This document shows, in pieces, positions 1 to 11,602 of a stretch of DNA of 64,000 nt. Within the stretch, counting starts at the first letter, position 1. Every line of letters begins with the position of its first letter. The DNA is taken from positions 32,386,001 through 32,450,000 of the forward strand of contig JAWZYU010000005.1 in assembly GCA_038380435.1 (NCBI GenBank). The letters run 5' to 3'. The notes under the pieces were generated by a model. It worked only from the letters and a program-made list of their open reading frames with translations, did no database searches and was not told the DNA's origin. The position numbers were made by a program, and so were the translations under genes. Source of the stretch: Ryuthela nishihirai (taxonomy: Eukaryota > Arthropoda > Arachnida > Araneae > Heptathelidae).

Positions 1-1104
1 ATATAACTATAATAACTAAAATCAATTTATTTAAATCATTTAGAATACTTATCTGAATTATTTCTGAATTAAAATTATTATTTTCTTCCAAATATCTCTG
101 CATCACGAAACCTTTTTTCACTTTGCTAATATTTTATTACATACAGCAGTTATTTTTTAATTTTCTGTTGTCAACTAATAATCGGCAAAAATTTTTCCTG
201 GTTTAAAATTTTCATTTAAATCTGTCATTTTCAGATGCTTTTTACAATTTCCTCTGCTTAATCCAGACTTGTTTCATCTTCCTGATCTTAACTGAACCAC
301 AAATGAACGACTATTTTTATTTCGAGTCGAAATTCTATGAATCGCTTAGAAATCTCCTTTGCTTTTATCAGTTTTTAATACATCTGCCATCTTATGCATA
401 ATTTCTCCAGTGTTTTCTTTTTCTACTTCTGGAATACCAGAACTTTAATATTTGCCCCTCTTTTCTATTGTTGTAATTCGTTTTAAGTTACGCTGTAAAT
501 GCGTCACTTCCTGTCGCATAATTTCATTCTGTTCTCTAAGATTCGAGTTCTGGAGTTATAACTTTTTTGACAACCTTGACATTTTTTTGACAACATTTAC
601 CCATTCGTGAAGCTTATCTGAACAAAGAGTAAGAGATTTGTTTAAAATCTTCAAAAATCGTTTACTAAATCAGATTTAATGCTTGCATTTTGCAAATCAT
701 TTCTTTCCTAAATGCCCTAAATTGCGTTTCCATCTCTTCTGCAATAAATTTACATAGCGAACCATTCCCCCCCACTGAGTAGTCGACGTCATCTGGCAAA
801 TCCTTCTCCTTTTGTACTGCAAACTTTTTATTTCTCGCTTTTCGCTACTTTTCTTGTACACGTTTAAACACTTTACTTTCAGTCGACGTTTTCCAAAAAA
901 ATCTTTTTTTTTTGAGTACTCTAAAAGGAGAAACGAAATTTTCCTGAACATTGAATGCATTGCAACAAATGTGTTATGTAGTTTTATGAAATCAGAATTT
1001 TGACACTGTAAAGGCGGAAAGATAAAAATAAATAATGAAAATGGATAACTTAACGTCACAGCAAGTGTAAGCCGATCTCACTACTTAAGCGCTGCAACAT
1101 TTGG
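1..1104. other. AT-rich unique sequence, no gene seen
   Basis: Low-complexity AT-rich DNA. Short open frames exist on both strands, but none shows a recognisable domain or plausible splice structure, so none is called. Confidence 0.5.
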
Positions 1105-1255
1105 TCACGTACCCAAGCCTTGAAATTGAAAGCCACGTACCAAGAATTGACCTTGAAAGCCACATAACAAGCCTTGAACTTGGAAGCCACATATCAAACA
1201 CCTAAATTTGAAAGCCACTTACCAGCCTTGAGCTTGAAAACCATATACCAAGCCA
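1105..1255. repeat. degenerate ~30-bp tandem repeat
   Basis: About five diverged units built around AGCCTTGAA(A/C)TTGAAAGCCAC followed by GTACCA-like sequence, spaced about 30 bp. Divergence between units suggests an old minisatellite. Confidence 0.6.
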
Positions 1256-1473
1256 ATAATTAAACTTTAAATTTCAAAGCTTGTGAAGTAAAGAATTAAT
1301 GTTAACGAGAACTTACGCGAGAAAGCGGAACTTAATATCACAATAACGACTAATTGATTGATCGATTTCAATGGCAATTACAGTTGATAAGTTGATATAT
1401 TTTGCTAAATAAAATATTCTTAAAACTTATTTGAATAGTCTTTTGCTAAATTTACCTTACAGTATTTCAAAGA

Positions 1474-2230
1474 GTTGGTTGGGTTGTTTACCTCTGGGCA
1501 GAACTTTTTTGCACACAATGGGCTAAATGGCAAGGTCACAAGGGTTAGGTTGGGTTGTTTTACCTCTGAGCGGCACTTTTTTGCGCACCATGGGCTAAAT
1601 GGCCAGGTCACATGGACCGCGAAGGCTCAGAGAAGGTTGGGGGAGGGGACCCACTGGAACAGCTGTTGGGAGACAGATGGTAGCCTCCCGTCAAGGCTAT
1701 CCAGCGTGTTCTTTAACGTGCACAGAGTATGGCTCTCCCGCACACGGGGGCCATGGCTTAACGTCCCATCCGACGGACGGCGGCCTTTTCAAGCCCATCG
1801 GTGTCCCCTACTGACCGTGAGCAGGGCGGGGAATTTTTGCGGAGATAAATCTCAACGCTGACCCAGCTGGGACTCGAACCTGGGAACTACAGATTACAAG
1901 CCTGGCGCGCTACCGACTGAGCCACCGCCGCCCCAAAGTCACAAGGACCCCGAGGGCTCAGAGAAGGTGAGGGGAAGGGAACCACTGGACAGTTGTTAGG
2001 AGACAGATGGTAGTCTCCCGTCAAATCCTTCCACCATGTTATTTAACTTGCCCAGCGTATGGTTCTCCCGCACACGGGGCAACGGCTTAACGTTTCATTT
2101 GACGGACGGCGGACTTCCATAGCCCATTGGTATCGCTTACTAACCGAGGGCAGAGCGAGGAGTTTTAACGGAGATAAATCTCGCCACTGTCCCAGCTGGG
2201 ACTCGACCCTGGGAACTACAGATTACGAGT
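1474..2230 (-). mobile_element. SINE-A, older copy, interrupted by a younger SINE-A
   Basis: Minus-strand copy. The 3' tail lies at 1474-1543 and the central and head parts at 1947-2230. The younger copy at 1544-1934 splits it. The head stops just after the B-box region. Many substitutions compared with the young copies support greater age. Confidence 0.85.
1544..1934 (-). mobile_element. SINE-A, full length, nested
   Basis: Complete copy inserted in the same orientation into the older copy. The duplicated target is AAGGTCACAAGG (1532-1543), repeated as AAAGTCACAAGG (1935-1946), which is itself part of the host SINE tail. Confidence 0.9.
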
Positions 2231-2772
2231 TACATTTACGAGTCCGCGTTTCAAAAAGTAATACGATTTCATACGCATTAGATTACTTTGTATAGTCATT
2301 CAAGGTTTTTGCACGAAAAAAAATCATAATTAAAAAATATATAATTCAGGAATACGCGTCGTCCTGAGAAAATATTTTCCTTCCATATCGTTGACTAATA
2401 TGTGTTTCAGCATAATTAAAAAAAAGTTAAGTTGTGTTTTGAGAGATTCAAAGTGAAAAGTTTTGGACAATAATCTTGAAATTTTAATATACTCTGAAAG
2501 AAAATATAATACCTCATTTTAAAATATATTTCAAGACTTTGGGAAGGAGACAACTCAAATATTTTAGTATAAATAGAGTGAGAATTATAGATATTTAAAG
2601 AAAATTTTGATGTTTTTTTGGCATATTTGAGTATTTATAGCTTGAAAACTACTGAACAGAAAATTGAAATAAACTAGTTTTATATGTTTACTTATGAGTA
2701 CTAAACGTTTACAGAAGTTAAGTGAAATCAGAAAAGTTGAGGTTGGAAGCTGTGCTGATTTGCCATGGGATG
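2231..2772. other. AT-rich sequence, nothing recognised
   Basis: No ORF of note, no clear repeat and no RNA gene seen between the two SINE-A insertions. Confidence 0.4.
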
Positions 2773-3158
2773 GGGCGGGGGTTGCTCAGTCGGTAGCGCG
2801 CCTGCTCGTAATCTGTACTTCCCAGGTTCGAGTCCCAGCTGGGTCAGCGTTGAGATTTATCTGCGCAAAATTCCCCGCCCTGCCCAAGGTCAGTAGGGGA
2901 CACCGATGGGCTTGGAAATGGCGCCGTCCGTCGGATGGAACGTTAAGCCGTGGCCCCGTGTGCGGGAGAGCCATACCCTGTGCACGTTAAAGAACACGCT
3001 GGATGGCCTTGACGGGAGACTACCATCTGTCTCCCAACAGCTGTTCCAGTGGGTCCCCTCCCCCAACCTTCTCTGAGCCTTCGGGGTCCATGTGACCTGG
3101 CCATTTAGCCCATGGTGTGCAAAAAAGTTCCGCTCAGAGGTAAAACAACCCAACCCAA
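2773..3158 (+). mobile_element. SINE-A, full length
   Basis: Plus-strand copy from the GGGGCGGGGG head to the CAACCCAA tail. Flanked by a perfect TSD GCCATGGGATG (2762-2772 and 3159-3169). One A-box change (GTTGCTCAGTCGG) is visible. Confidence 0.93.
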
Positions 3159-3596
3159 GCCATGGGATGACTTTTCTTCATATATTAAATTTCAACTGAT
3201 TTGGTCAACTTCCTCTCCCCAATTTATTCCCTAACTTTTCCTCCCCCCCCCCCCCCATCAACTGATTCCTGCAACTTTTCCTTTCTTCGACTGATTACAT
3301 TTCGTGTGATTCACACGTTTCTTTTTAAACTGATTCAATTTGAAATGGTTCCAAAAATATTTCTTCGATTGATTCTGACAGCATCTTCTTTCTTACCTGA
3401 TATATATATATACCATATATATATCCATATATACAATATTTTTACATAAAAATATTCACATATTTCATAGGCTTGAAAACTCCTATAATACTCGGTCTAT
3501 GGAAAACAAAAAATTAATTGTCCCTAAACCAAATAATGAATTATTTAAAAAATATGTTGCTTTCTATGGTCGTAAAATATCTAATAATCTACCAAA

Positions 3597-3815
3597 TATA
3601 AAAAAATAATAAATAAATACCCCCTCAAGCAGCTGCTTGCCACAGAGGTCTGACAGGAGCCTGTCTGTTTATATGCCATAGTACAAGGTCTGTGAGGATG
3701 GCAGGCCCTCAGCAGAAAAACGACACAAACAGCCATGCCTTACACAGGCCAGGGCTCGAACCCAGGTCCCTTAGATCAGTAGCCAAGCGCGCTAACCACT
3801 CGGCCATGGGACAGC
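3597..3815 (-). mobile_element. SINE-B, full length
   Basis: Minus-strand copy with its AAATAAATA tail first, then CCCCCTCAAGCAGCTGCTTG, ending in the complement of the tRNA-like head. TSD TAATCTACCAAA at 3585-3596 and 3816-3827. B box reads as GGTTCGAGCCC on the minus strand. Confidence 0.92.
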
Positions 3816-4257
3816 TAATCTACCAAACAATAAAAGCAATATACTATTTTAGCATTTAAAAAAGAAATTAAATTATGTGTGCTAAGGCAATAATTATTAT
3901 ATGTATCAAACTGATATATACTGTTTTGTACATATCTAATACTGTTCTGTTAGAACCTTTGTACCAATGTATGCTACTAAATGTGATGAGCAAAAAAATT
4001 ATAATATTATTAATCCACTAGCGAGTTAATTAAACTCTTCTGGTGAGTTGACTTAAATATGTACTGCTAAATGTTTAATTTGAATAAATTATTATTATTT
4101 TTATTACATTTTGACTCATTCCGAGAAATTTTTTTTTTCCTTCAAAGATTACAATTAAACTGCTTCTGAGATATTTTCTTTCTTCTCTGATTCCAACAAC
4201 TTTTTCTCTCCTTAGATGCTTCTTTTTAAATTCCTTCATTATCCTTTGTTCATGGTA

Positions 4258-4555
4258 CAGTCGCTCAAAAAAGTATCCGAACGCTGTGGTTGATTACAGA
4301 ATTCAGAAAAAATATCTGGCAACGATTTTTTTAGAAATTAGTGATCTGGCAACCTTCGTGTCACGTGATTACAGAATTCAGGAAAAATATCTGGAGCTTG
4401 TACAGCAACTGTACACGCTCCAGTTACCGTTCACAGCAAACTGGAGCGTGTGCAGTTAGTGCACACGCTGTAGTTTGCTGTGAACGGTAACTGCACACGC
4501 TCAATATTTCCGTGAGTGAGCCCACACGATCTAGTATCAAAATAATATGACCACC
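4258..4555 (+). mobile_element. Tc1/mariner-type element, left-end fragment
   Basis: Begins after TA with the terminal sequence CAGTCGCTCAAAAAAGTATC and runs into an internal palindromic region (CAGTTACCGTTCACAG and its complement). No matching right end precedes the next element. It corresponds to the right part of 57051-57665 in reverse, so both look like ends of one longer element. Confidence 0.75.
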
Positions 4556-4557
4556 TA

Positions 4558-4787
4558 CAGTCGCTCAAAAAAGTATCCGAACACTATGGTTGATTACAGG
4601 ATTCAGAAAAAATATCTGGCAACGATTTTTTTTTAGAAATTAGTGATCTGGAAACCTTTGTGTCACAACCACGTGTCTCGTGACACGAAGGTTGCCAGAT
4701 CACTAATTTCTAAAAGAAATCGTTGCCAGATATTTTTTCTGAATTCTGTAACCAACTATAGCGTTCGGATACTTTTTTCAGCGACTG
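4558..4787. mobile_element. fold-back Tc1/mariner-type MITE
   Basis: Flanked by TA on both sides (4556-4557, 4788-4789). Ends are CAGTCGCTC and its complement GAGCGACTG (here CAGCGACTG). The two halves are near-complete inverted copies around ACACGTGTC-like sequence, so the whole 230 bp can fold into one hairpin. No transposase, hence non-autonomous. Confidence 0.88.
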
Positions 4788-5332
4788 TACAAGCAAATTA
4801 TATTCATTATAGGTGACCCACAAAGCTTAAAGCTTATCAACAGGATGTTCAATTTCAAATGATTCGGATATCTTTTCTTTCTTTTTTTTTTCAATTCGTA
4901 TAAATTCTCATTCCTTCAACTGCAACCGGCATTTTATCCCTTCCCCAACTGCTTCCGAAAAGCATCCCTTCCTTCAAACAATTCAATTTCAAGTTTTTAC
5001 GATTACCTTTGCTTTCTTGAACTGAGTTTGACATTTTTTTTTTCTTTCAATTGATTCCGCAACTTTTCCTTTTCTTCAACCTATTCGGTTTCGAACGATT
5101 CCAATAATCTTTTCGTTTTTCGCTTGATTCCAACGACTACTTTCAGTGCCCCCTGAACACACTTTGACGCGCACGTAGTGATGTGATCTAAAATATTTTC
5201 ACGTGAAATTATCAAAACACTTTGCACTGCAGTAAAAATTTCACGCCCAGTTGCATTTTCATTTTGTGGAAAATATTTTCCACCAAATAAAGTATTGCTA
5301 GCTGCAATCTTTTGAATACCTATGCATCCAGT

Positions 5333-5739
5333 TGGGTTGTTTTACCTCTGAGCGGCACTTTTTTGCACACCATGGGCTAAATGGCCAGGTCACATGGACC
5401 CTGAAGGCTCAGAGAAGGTTGGGGGTTGGGTTGTTTTACCTCTGAGCGGCACTTTTTTGCACATCATGGGCTAAATGGCCAGGTCACATGTACCCCAAAG
5501 ATTCAGAGAAGGTTGGTGAAGGGGACCCACTGGAGCAGCTGTTGGGAGACAGATGGTAGCCTCCCGTCAAGGCCATCCAGCGTGTTCTTTAACGTGCACA
5601 GGGTATGGCTCTCCATACCTGTTAACGTCCCATCCGACGGACAGCGGAGATAAATCTCAACGCTGACCCAGCTGGGACTCGAACCTGGGAACTACAGATT
5701 ACGAGCCTGGCGCGCTACCGACTGAGCCACCCCCGCCCC
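5333..5739 (-). mobile_element. SINE-A composite with an extra 3' end
   Basis: A partial tail unit (about 5333-5423) is joined directly to the tail of a second, longer copy. The second copy has an internal deletion near 5645. TSD TATGCATCCAGT (5321-5332 and 5740-5751) encloses the composite, so it entered as one unit. Confidence 0.92.
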
Positions 5740-5751
5740 TATGCATCCAGT

Positions 5752-6102
5752 CAAGGACGTCTTGCTCAAGGGATAGTTGGGAAATCCCACTCTCTCAGAA
5801 ATTCAGTTGTATTATATGAAATCTCAAACTTGTCTACCTGCTTTGAAATCAAAAACTGGTTTCTTGGATAATTGAATCTTGGATAATTTAATTTTACCTC
5901 CATATGATATGTCCGACACTAACAATAGATTAAAAAAAATAAAAAATTTTATCTCATATAGAATATCACTTTAAACTTTCCTGTCCAGTAGTGTATTTTA
6001 GTAAATGGGAAATCCTACTCAAATCTAATGCTTATCCCCCCCCCCCCCAAAAAAAAAAAAAAAACTAAATCCTGGATGCGTGCCTGCATCCAGTATTGCT
6101 AA
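5752..6102. other. unique AT-rich sequence with poly-C/poly-A tract
   Basis: No gene seen. A C run followed by an A run lies at about 6037-6064. Confidence 0.4.
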
Positions 6103-6106
6103 TTAA

Positions 6107-6634
6107 CCCTTTCACGACTAAGGGAAACATTTTTCCCATTTTAAAATTGGTGATTGTCGTATTTAAGTATAACCTTATCTGCATTTTTTATACAGAATGT
6201 CAAAATAGAACGTATGCCGAACGCAATTACGTAAACGGGAACGTTTAGAAAACAAAAACAGAACTGTCAGGACGCATAATATATGTACTATGTGCAATGT
6301 CCATCTTTGCCTCACTACCAAAAGAAATTGCTTCGTCGAATATCATAATTAGCACATCATTTTGTATAGTAATTTTATTTCATAATTTTGTATTATTTTA
6401 GTTAACATTTTGTTCTAATAAACCAATAAATAAAAGACATTGCATAATAAGCCTAACTATAATTTGTGTTACCTTTATAGTCCATTGGGAAAAATATTTC
6501 CCATAAAATTCCAAAAAAACTACACATTGTTATGTATTTTTCTTATGATTTTTATTTATTTTACGTCTAAACAAACTAAAACAAACAGTTACATACTAAT
6601 ATTTACTCTTAGAAACCTTATGGTCCTGAAAGGG
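6107..6634. mobile_element. piggyBac-type MITE
   Basis: Flanked by TTAA on both sides (6103-6106 and 6635-6638), the target of piggyBac transposases. Terminal inverted repeats are CCCTTTCACGACTAAGGG and, from the other end, CCCTTTCAGGACCATAAG. The 528-bp interior is AT-rich and holds no transposase. A GGGAAA...TTTCCC motif appears near each end. Confidence 0.8.
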
Positions 6635-6639
6635 TTAAG

Positions 6640-8903
6640 CTGGTTTTGAATTCCATCTAATGTTTAAAGAATGTGTTAATGATTAGAATCTTTGTTTGCA
6701 TTTCTCTTTCAGGAGAAACTGCTTCATTGATCCTTTTTCTACTCATTTTCTTTAATTTTGTGTTTTGTATTCTTAAAATCAAGGACTTGGCTACCTCCCT
6801 AAAGTTTTAACCCGATTGTGTATATTTATATTTCGCCCTCCCGCTACTGCCCCAAGTGAATAACTGTTGTATGATCAGTTTTGCCTTTATTTTCTTCCCA
6901 CATAAATAAGAATTTTTATTTTCACCCCATCAAAAATTGGTACATCCTCACCAATTTCACTGTGAAAACTCCTATTTGTAATCCTTCGCTTTTTATCGCA
7001 CCCTCCATTAATACCATTGCGTAGATCACTTTCAATTATCATTTAGTAAAAGCAGCTTAAAAACTAACAACTTAAAACGCTAATTGTCTACATTGAGCAA
7101 TCGCCGTCTCCACATCTTGTTTGACATTCAGTATTAAGATGCATTTCTTTTTCCTTTTTAGTTCTGAAAGGAATAACTTCACCGAAAAGTAGTTTAAACA
7201 GGGCGTGAAGGACACACCAAAGTCTTATTTGATGACACCAATGACTTTGTTTAAAATGTTAAGTTTCGAAATGTCTCTTTTGCTCCTGCTCCATTTTGTT
7301 TAATCATTTTATGATCTCCATATGCATCTCAAGACAGACCTTAATAAGCCACAAATTTATTGCCCTAGCTTTAAAAGAGGATGTCTTTGTTAACGAAGAA
7401 GACATAACATCACAGAATTACATTTGGACCAACAAAACAAACTCATCTCTCGCATATTTTCGTAACAAAATTTTATGCTCTAATTTTAAGCCTTAACTGG
7501 AAACGTTCGCTTTAACAGCAAACACGAAAGATAATTTTATGACCCCCACTTTCCACTGCTCCAAAAAGTTTAATGATTATTGGACGGCGATTTGGCTTCG
7601 GTTCCTTCGCTTGGGTCCTCGGAACTGGCAATGAAATCGCATGCAAACGACCTTTTGGCGCTATGAGAAAGAATGGTTCTGCGCCATCTAGTTCTGACCC
7701 ATTGTGGAGTTAATGCGCTGTCTCTTCGAAACCAACATCACGTTATGCCCGTTTGCCTTTCGCTTAGCGGTCCTACGCAATTTCGCGAGTTGACACCATC
7801 GATTTTTACATCGTATTTTGCGGTGCTCCTTGTTAGACTTTGTCGTGAAAATGTAATTAAGCCAGTAATTAGGAAAGTCAAACTGTGTTGTTTGCTTGTT
7901 ACACATGTTTACGGCGGTTTTATGAACTGGAGGAGGAAGACGCTGAAGCAGCAGAGCTGATGATGACTATCACAGATGAAAGCTTCTGTCCCTTCTTTTT
8001 CCTACTGGAATTTTGTATTCCCTTTTTTTAAAAGCAGGAATTCTTCAGGCTTCTGTAGAGTGTGCCCAGACGGCTGTTAAGTCCTCAGCTGTTGGTCCTG
8101 GCATACTGTTGCAGAGGAAGACAGAATGTTGAAGCGTTGATGGAAAATATCGATCATGCACAATGCCTCTCCGAACTCACAGGGAAGGTCATAAATCGTG
8201 CATTGCATGGAGTTCTGTGTTCTGCTTTAAATGGCGAAGGGAGATATTACTTTCTTTTTTTTAGTGTACGTCTTCTGTATTCTGTGATCGGCACTCTCCT
8301 TAAGACAGGCTCTCGTTGCGATAGAGGTTTTCTTTGCTTTTTGCAGACATTCCCAAGAAGCTATCCTTCTCTAGGAAAACTATCAGTAGTTGAAGATCGT
8401 GATACAAAGGGAAGGATTCCCCACTCTTTCGGAGCAAATTAATAGCTTATGCTCGCAGCGTTCAAGTAAGATATATTTCTTCAAGACTACATTTTCATTT
8501 TTTCCTTAGTAGACGGTTGAATGGCAACTACTTTTTTTTGTATCTTTTTTTAAGGAATTTTCATCGCTGAACTTTAATAAAAGTGTGCATTTTACAATCT
8601 TTAGATACTTCATTTCTCTCAGCATTAAGGATTTATATATATATATTCATTTAAATGTAAAATAATACATTTTAATACATTTCTGAATGAATACGTTATC
8701 TAACAAAAAATATGTCCTCTCAATTGATAAGCAATTACAATATGTCCTTTCATTACTTTCGTGATTATGATATTTTACATTTGTCATATTCTTAATATTA
8801 CTGTTTGTAAGGATGAACATTATAAAGTTACATTGTAAGTAAAATAATTACGCAGTCTAGTAAATGGGCATATACACTGAGCTGTCGCTTTTTTTTAAGT
8901 ACA
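6640..8903. other. mostly unique sequence, no exon recognised
   Basis: Longest repeat-poor stretch of the left third. Open frames at 7673-7960 and 8062-8442 (plus) have no recognisable motif and no supported splice sites. The motif CTGCGCCATCTAG at 7679-7691 recurs at 11122-11134. Confidence 0.4.
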
Positions 8904-9645
8904 GTTCCAAGTCATGTCGGTGGTAACTCAGATACAGTTGGTTGTTGTTTTACCTCTGAGCGGCAATTTTTTGCACACAATGGGCTAAATGGCCAGGTCA
9001 CAAGGACCCCAAAGGCTCAGAGAATGTTGGGGGAGGGGACCCACTGGAACGGCTGTTGGGAGATAGATGGTAGCCTTCCGTTAAGGCCATCCAGTGTGTT
9101 CTTTAACGTGCACAGGGTATGGGACTCCCGCACACGGGGCCACGGCTTAACGTCCCATTCGAAGGACGGATTCAGATACAGAACTCAATAACTTCTTAAA
9201 TAAACTTTTTACGTAAAAAAAATGTGAGTGACGATAATTTAAAGATCTAAATCAAATCTATTTAAATCTCGATTTCCAACAATTTTCGTTCATATTTATA
9301 GAGTTGCGGAAATTGGAATATTTATCAGCAACAAAGTCAGTTTGAATAATTGCTCTGAAATAATAAGAACAATTTTAACACGATAGCCATAACCGTTATA
9401 TCAAACCTTACCAATACGTACAAGCGTATTTTTAGCAGTTCACATAATAACTGTCGAGTTTTGCCAATTTTGAGTGATTTTTTGGAGAACGAGTCGAAAT
9501 CTTTCATCTACCATAACTCTTTAAATATTTGAAAGCATACTTGATGCAAATCGAGACTGAAAAGATTTGATTGAGATATTTAAATTATCTTCAGTCACCT
9601 TTGTTTTTTATAAAAGCTCATTTAAGAAGTTACTGAGTTCTATGC
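8904..9645. mobile_element. fold-back element, TA-type family, interrupted
   Basis: Left arm has GAACTCAATAACTTCTTAAA (about 9182); the right arm has its near complement TTAAGAAGTTACTGAGTTC (about 9624). The internal motif AAATCTATTTAAATCTCGAT is shared with 12241-12792. A SINE-A fragment sits in the left arm. Exact ends are uncertain. Confidence 0.6.
8938..9171 (-). mobile_element. SINE-A, 5'-truncated
   Basis: Tail and central block only; stops in the central domain. TSD TCAGATACAG (8928-8937 and 9172-9181). 5' truncation with an intact TSD is the usual signature of aborted target-primed reverse transcription. Confidence 0.88.
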
Positions 9646-9804
9646 CTTTTTTACAAAAATATTTATAAAAATTTTGTGTTCCTTTCTATTTCCGCACAAT
9701 TTGTGCACAAACTGTTGTGAACAGTTTCATTATCAAATAATTTCAAATTTTCTATTGCGATATATAAGATACTGTCACAATATTTTATGTATATAGTAAT
9801 GTCA

Positions 9805-10024
9805 GCCGTCCCGTGGACGAGTTGTTAGCGCGCTTGGCTACTGATCTTAAGGTCCTGGGTTCTAGCCCCGGGTAAGGCATGGATGGCCATGTTGTTTTTC
9901 TGTTGAGGTCCTGTTATCCTCACAGACCTTCTACTCTGGCATATAAACTGACAATCTCCTGTCACACCTCTGGGCAAGCAGCTGCTTGAGAGGGTATTTA
10001 TTTATTTATTTGTATTTTTCATAC
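9805..10024 (+). mobile_element. SINE-B, full length
   Basis: Head GCCGTCCCGTGGACGAGTTG to an ATTT-repeat tail. TSD TAATGTCA at 9797-9804 and 10025-10032. The B box is changed to GGTTCTAGCCC, so this copy is probably transcriptionally weak. Confidence 0.85.
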
Positions 10025-10261
10025 TAATGTCATAACATTTTTTGTATAAAAAAACAATGCTCATCTATATTTCCTGCGGATAAGGCTGTTAGCTTAGCGG
10101 TTCAACTGTAAAAAATCTCTCTATCTCTGTTTTGTGAGATGACGATGATGATGAATAAATAGATATATCAACTACTCCCAGTTACTATTGACATAATATG
10201 GAACTCTACCTAATAAGATGGCCGTTGAATGTATAATAACTATTGATAACAATAAATTAAC

Positions 10262-10335
10262 CAGCAATGGCGAAGCTTGAGTGACAACTAGTGAGACTTT
10301 GAGACTGCGCAGTTAATGCTCTGAGAGTTCCCATA
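10262..10335 (+). repeat. SINE-D-like short dispersed repeat
   Basis: Contains GAGACTGCGCAGTTAATGC and a tRNA-like GCAATGGCGAAGC lead. Related copies at 15316-15372 (plus), 15995-16072 and 33425-33515 (minus). Possibly the tRNA-like head of a further SINE; the tail is not defined. Confidence 0.5.
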
Positions 10336-10662
10336 AATAATAAGACAATTATCTACCAGTCACATACCTCATAGTCTTCATAGTTTCAATACAAGCAACG
10401 CCACGAAAATCGTGCCTTTTTCGTTATTTATTTACGAATCTGGAATCTTAACACGATATATCTGATCAATTTGAAATTACCCTCTTTCGTTTTCTCTTTA
10501 TCACTGGAATCGCGTATATTGGACTGTTCTTCCTTATCATTCATCCTCAAGGTACATTCAAGGAGAAGCTACATTTCAAATACACTATGTTATCAAAATC
10601 TATTGGACCCTAGAACGTTTTAGGAAATGGTTGCTTGTTGACAATCTTAGTGACATATAGAT
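10336..10662. other. unique sequence with a Tc1-like end fragment
   Basis: No gene. TA followed by CACTATGTTATCAAAATC at about 10583 resembles the ends at 25642 and 33950. Confidence 0.4.
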
Positions 10663-10676
10663 CCATCATTGGCCTT

Positions 10677-11067
10677 TGTTTTTGGATTGTTTTACCTCTG
10701 AGCGGCACTTTTTTGCACACCGTGGGCTAAATGGCCAGGTCACATGGACCCCGAAGACTCAGAGAAGGTTGGGGGAGGGGACCCACTGGAACAGCTGTTG
10801 GGAGACAGATGGTAGCCTCCCGTCAAGGCCATCCAGCGTGTTCTTTAACGTGCACAGGGTATGGCTCTCCCGCACACGGGGCCACGGCTTAACGTCCCAT
10901 CCGACGGACGGCGGCCTTTCCAAGCCCATCGGTGTCCCCTACTGACCGTGGGCAGGGCGGGGAAGTTTTGCGGAGATAAATCTCAACGCTGACCCAGCTG
11001 GGACTCGAACCTGGGAAGTACAGATTACGAGCCTGGCGCGCTACCGACTGAGCCACCCCCGCCCCCC
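10677..11067 (-). mobile_element. SINE-A, full length
   Basis: Complete minus-strand copy. Perfect TSD CCATCATTGGCCTT (10663-10676 and 11068-11081). Confidence 0.95.
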
Positions 11068-11205
11068 CCATCATTGGCCTTGGTTCTTCTAGTTATTCTA
11101 GCGCTATGGGAAATAATGGCCCTGCGCCATCTAGCCAAAACCGTTTTACAGTTTTTTTTATAGCAGACTACAGTAATAATACGACGCTTCTTCCGCATAG
11201 CCGTC

Positions 11206-11591
11206 GGGGGCGGTGGTGGCTCAGTCGGTAGCGCGCCAGGCTCGTAATCTGCAGTTCCCAGGTTCGAGTCCCAGCTGGGTCACCGTTGAGATTTATCTCC
11301 GCAAAACTCTCCGCCCTGCCCACGGTCAGTAGGGGACACCATGGGCTTGGAAAGGCCGCCTTCCGTCGGATGGGACGTTAAGCCGTGGCCCCGTGTGTGG
11401 GAGAGCCATACCCTGTGCACGTTAAAGAACACGCTGGATGGCCTTGATGGGAGGCTACCATCTGTCTCCCAACAGCTGTTCCAGTGGGTCCCCTTCCCCA
11501 ACCTTCTCTGAGCCTTCGGGGTCCATGTGACCTGGCCATTTAGCCCATTGTGTGTAAAAAAGTGCCGCTCAGAGGTAAAACAACACAACCT
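11206..11591 (+). mobile_element. SINE-A, full length
   Basis: Complete plus-strand copy. Perfect TSD GCATAGCCGTC (11195-11205 and 11592-11602). A and B boxes are intact. Confidence 0.95.
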
Positions 11592-11602
11592 GCATAGCCG
11601 TC

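Larger units (their letters stand above)
3190..5140. repeat. pyrimidine-rich degenerate minisatellite, interrupted
   Basis: Segments at about 3190-3400, 4120-4255 and 4850-5140 recur around TTCTTCAACTGATTCC and AACTTTTCCTTT with loose spacing of about 40 bp. A SINE-B and two Tc1-type elements interrupt it. A poly-C run (3242-3256) and a TA microsatellite (about 3401-3425) lie inside. Confidence 0.5.

Noticed and set aside
7673..8442. Two plus-strand open frames (95 and 126 codons)
   Set aside because: No recognisable domain, an overlapping minus-strand frame of similar length, and no convincing splice sites.
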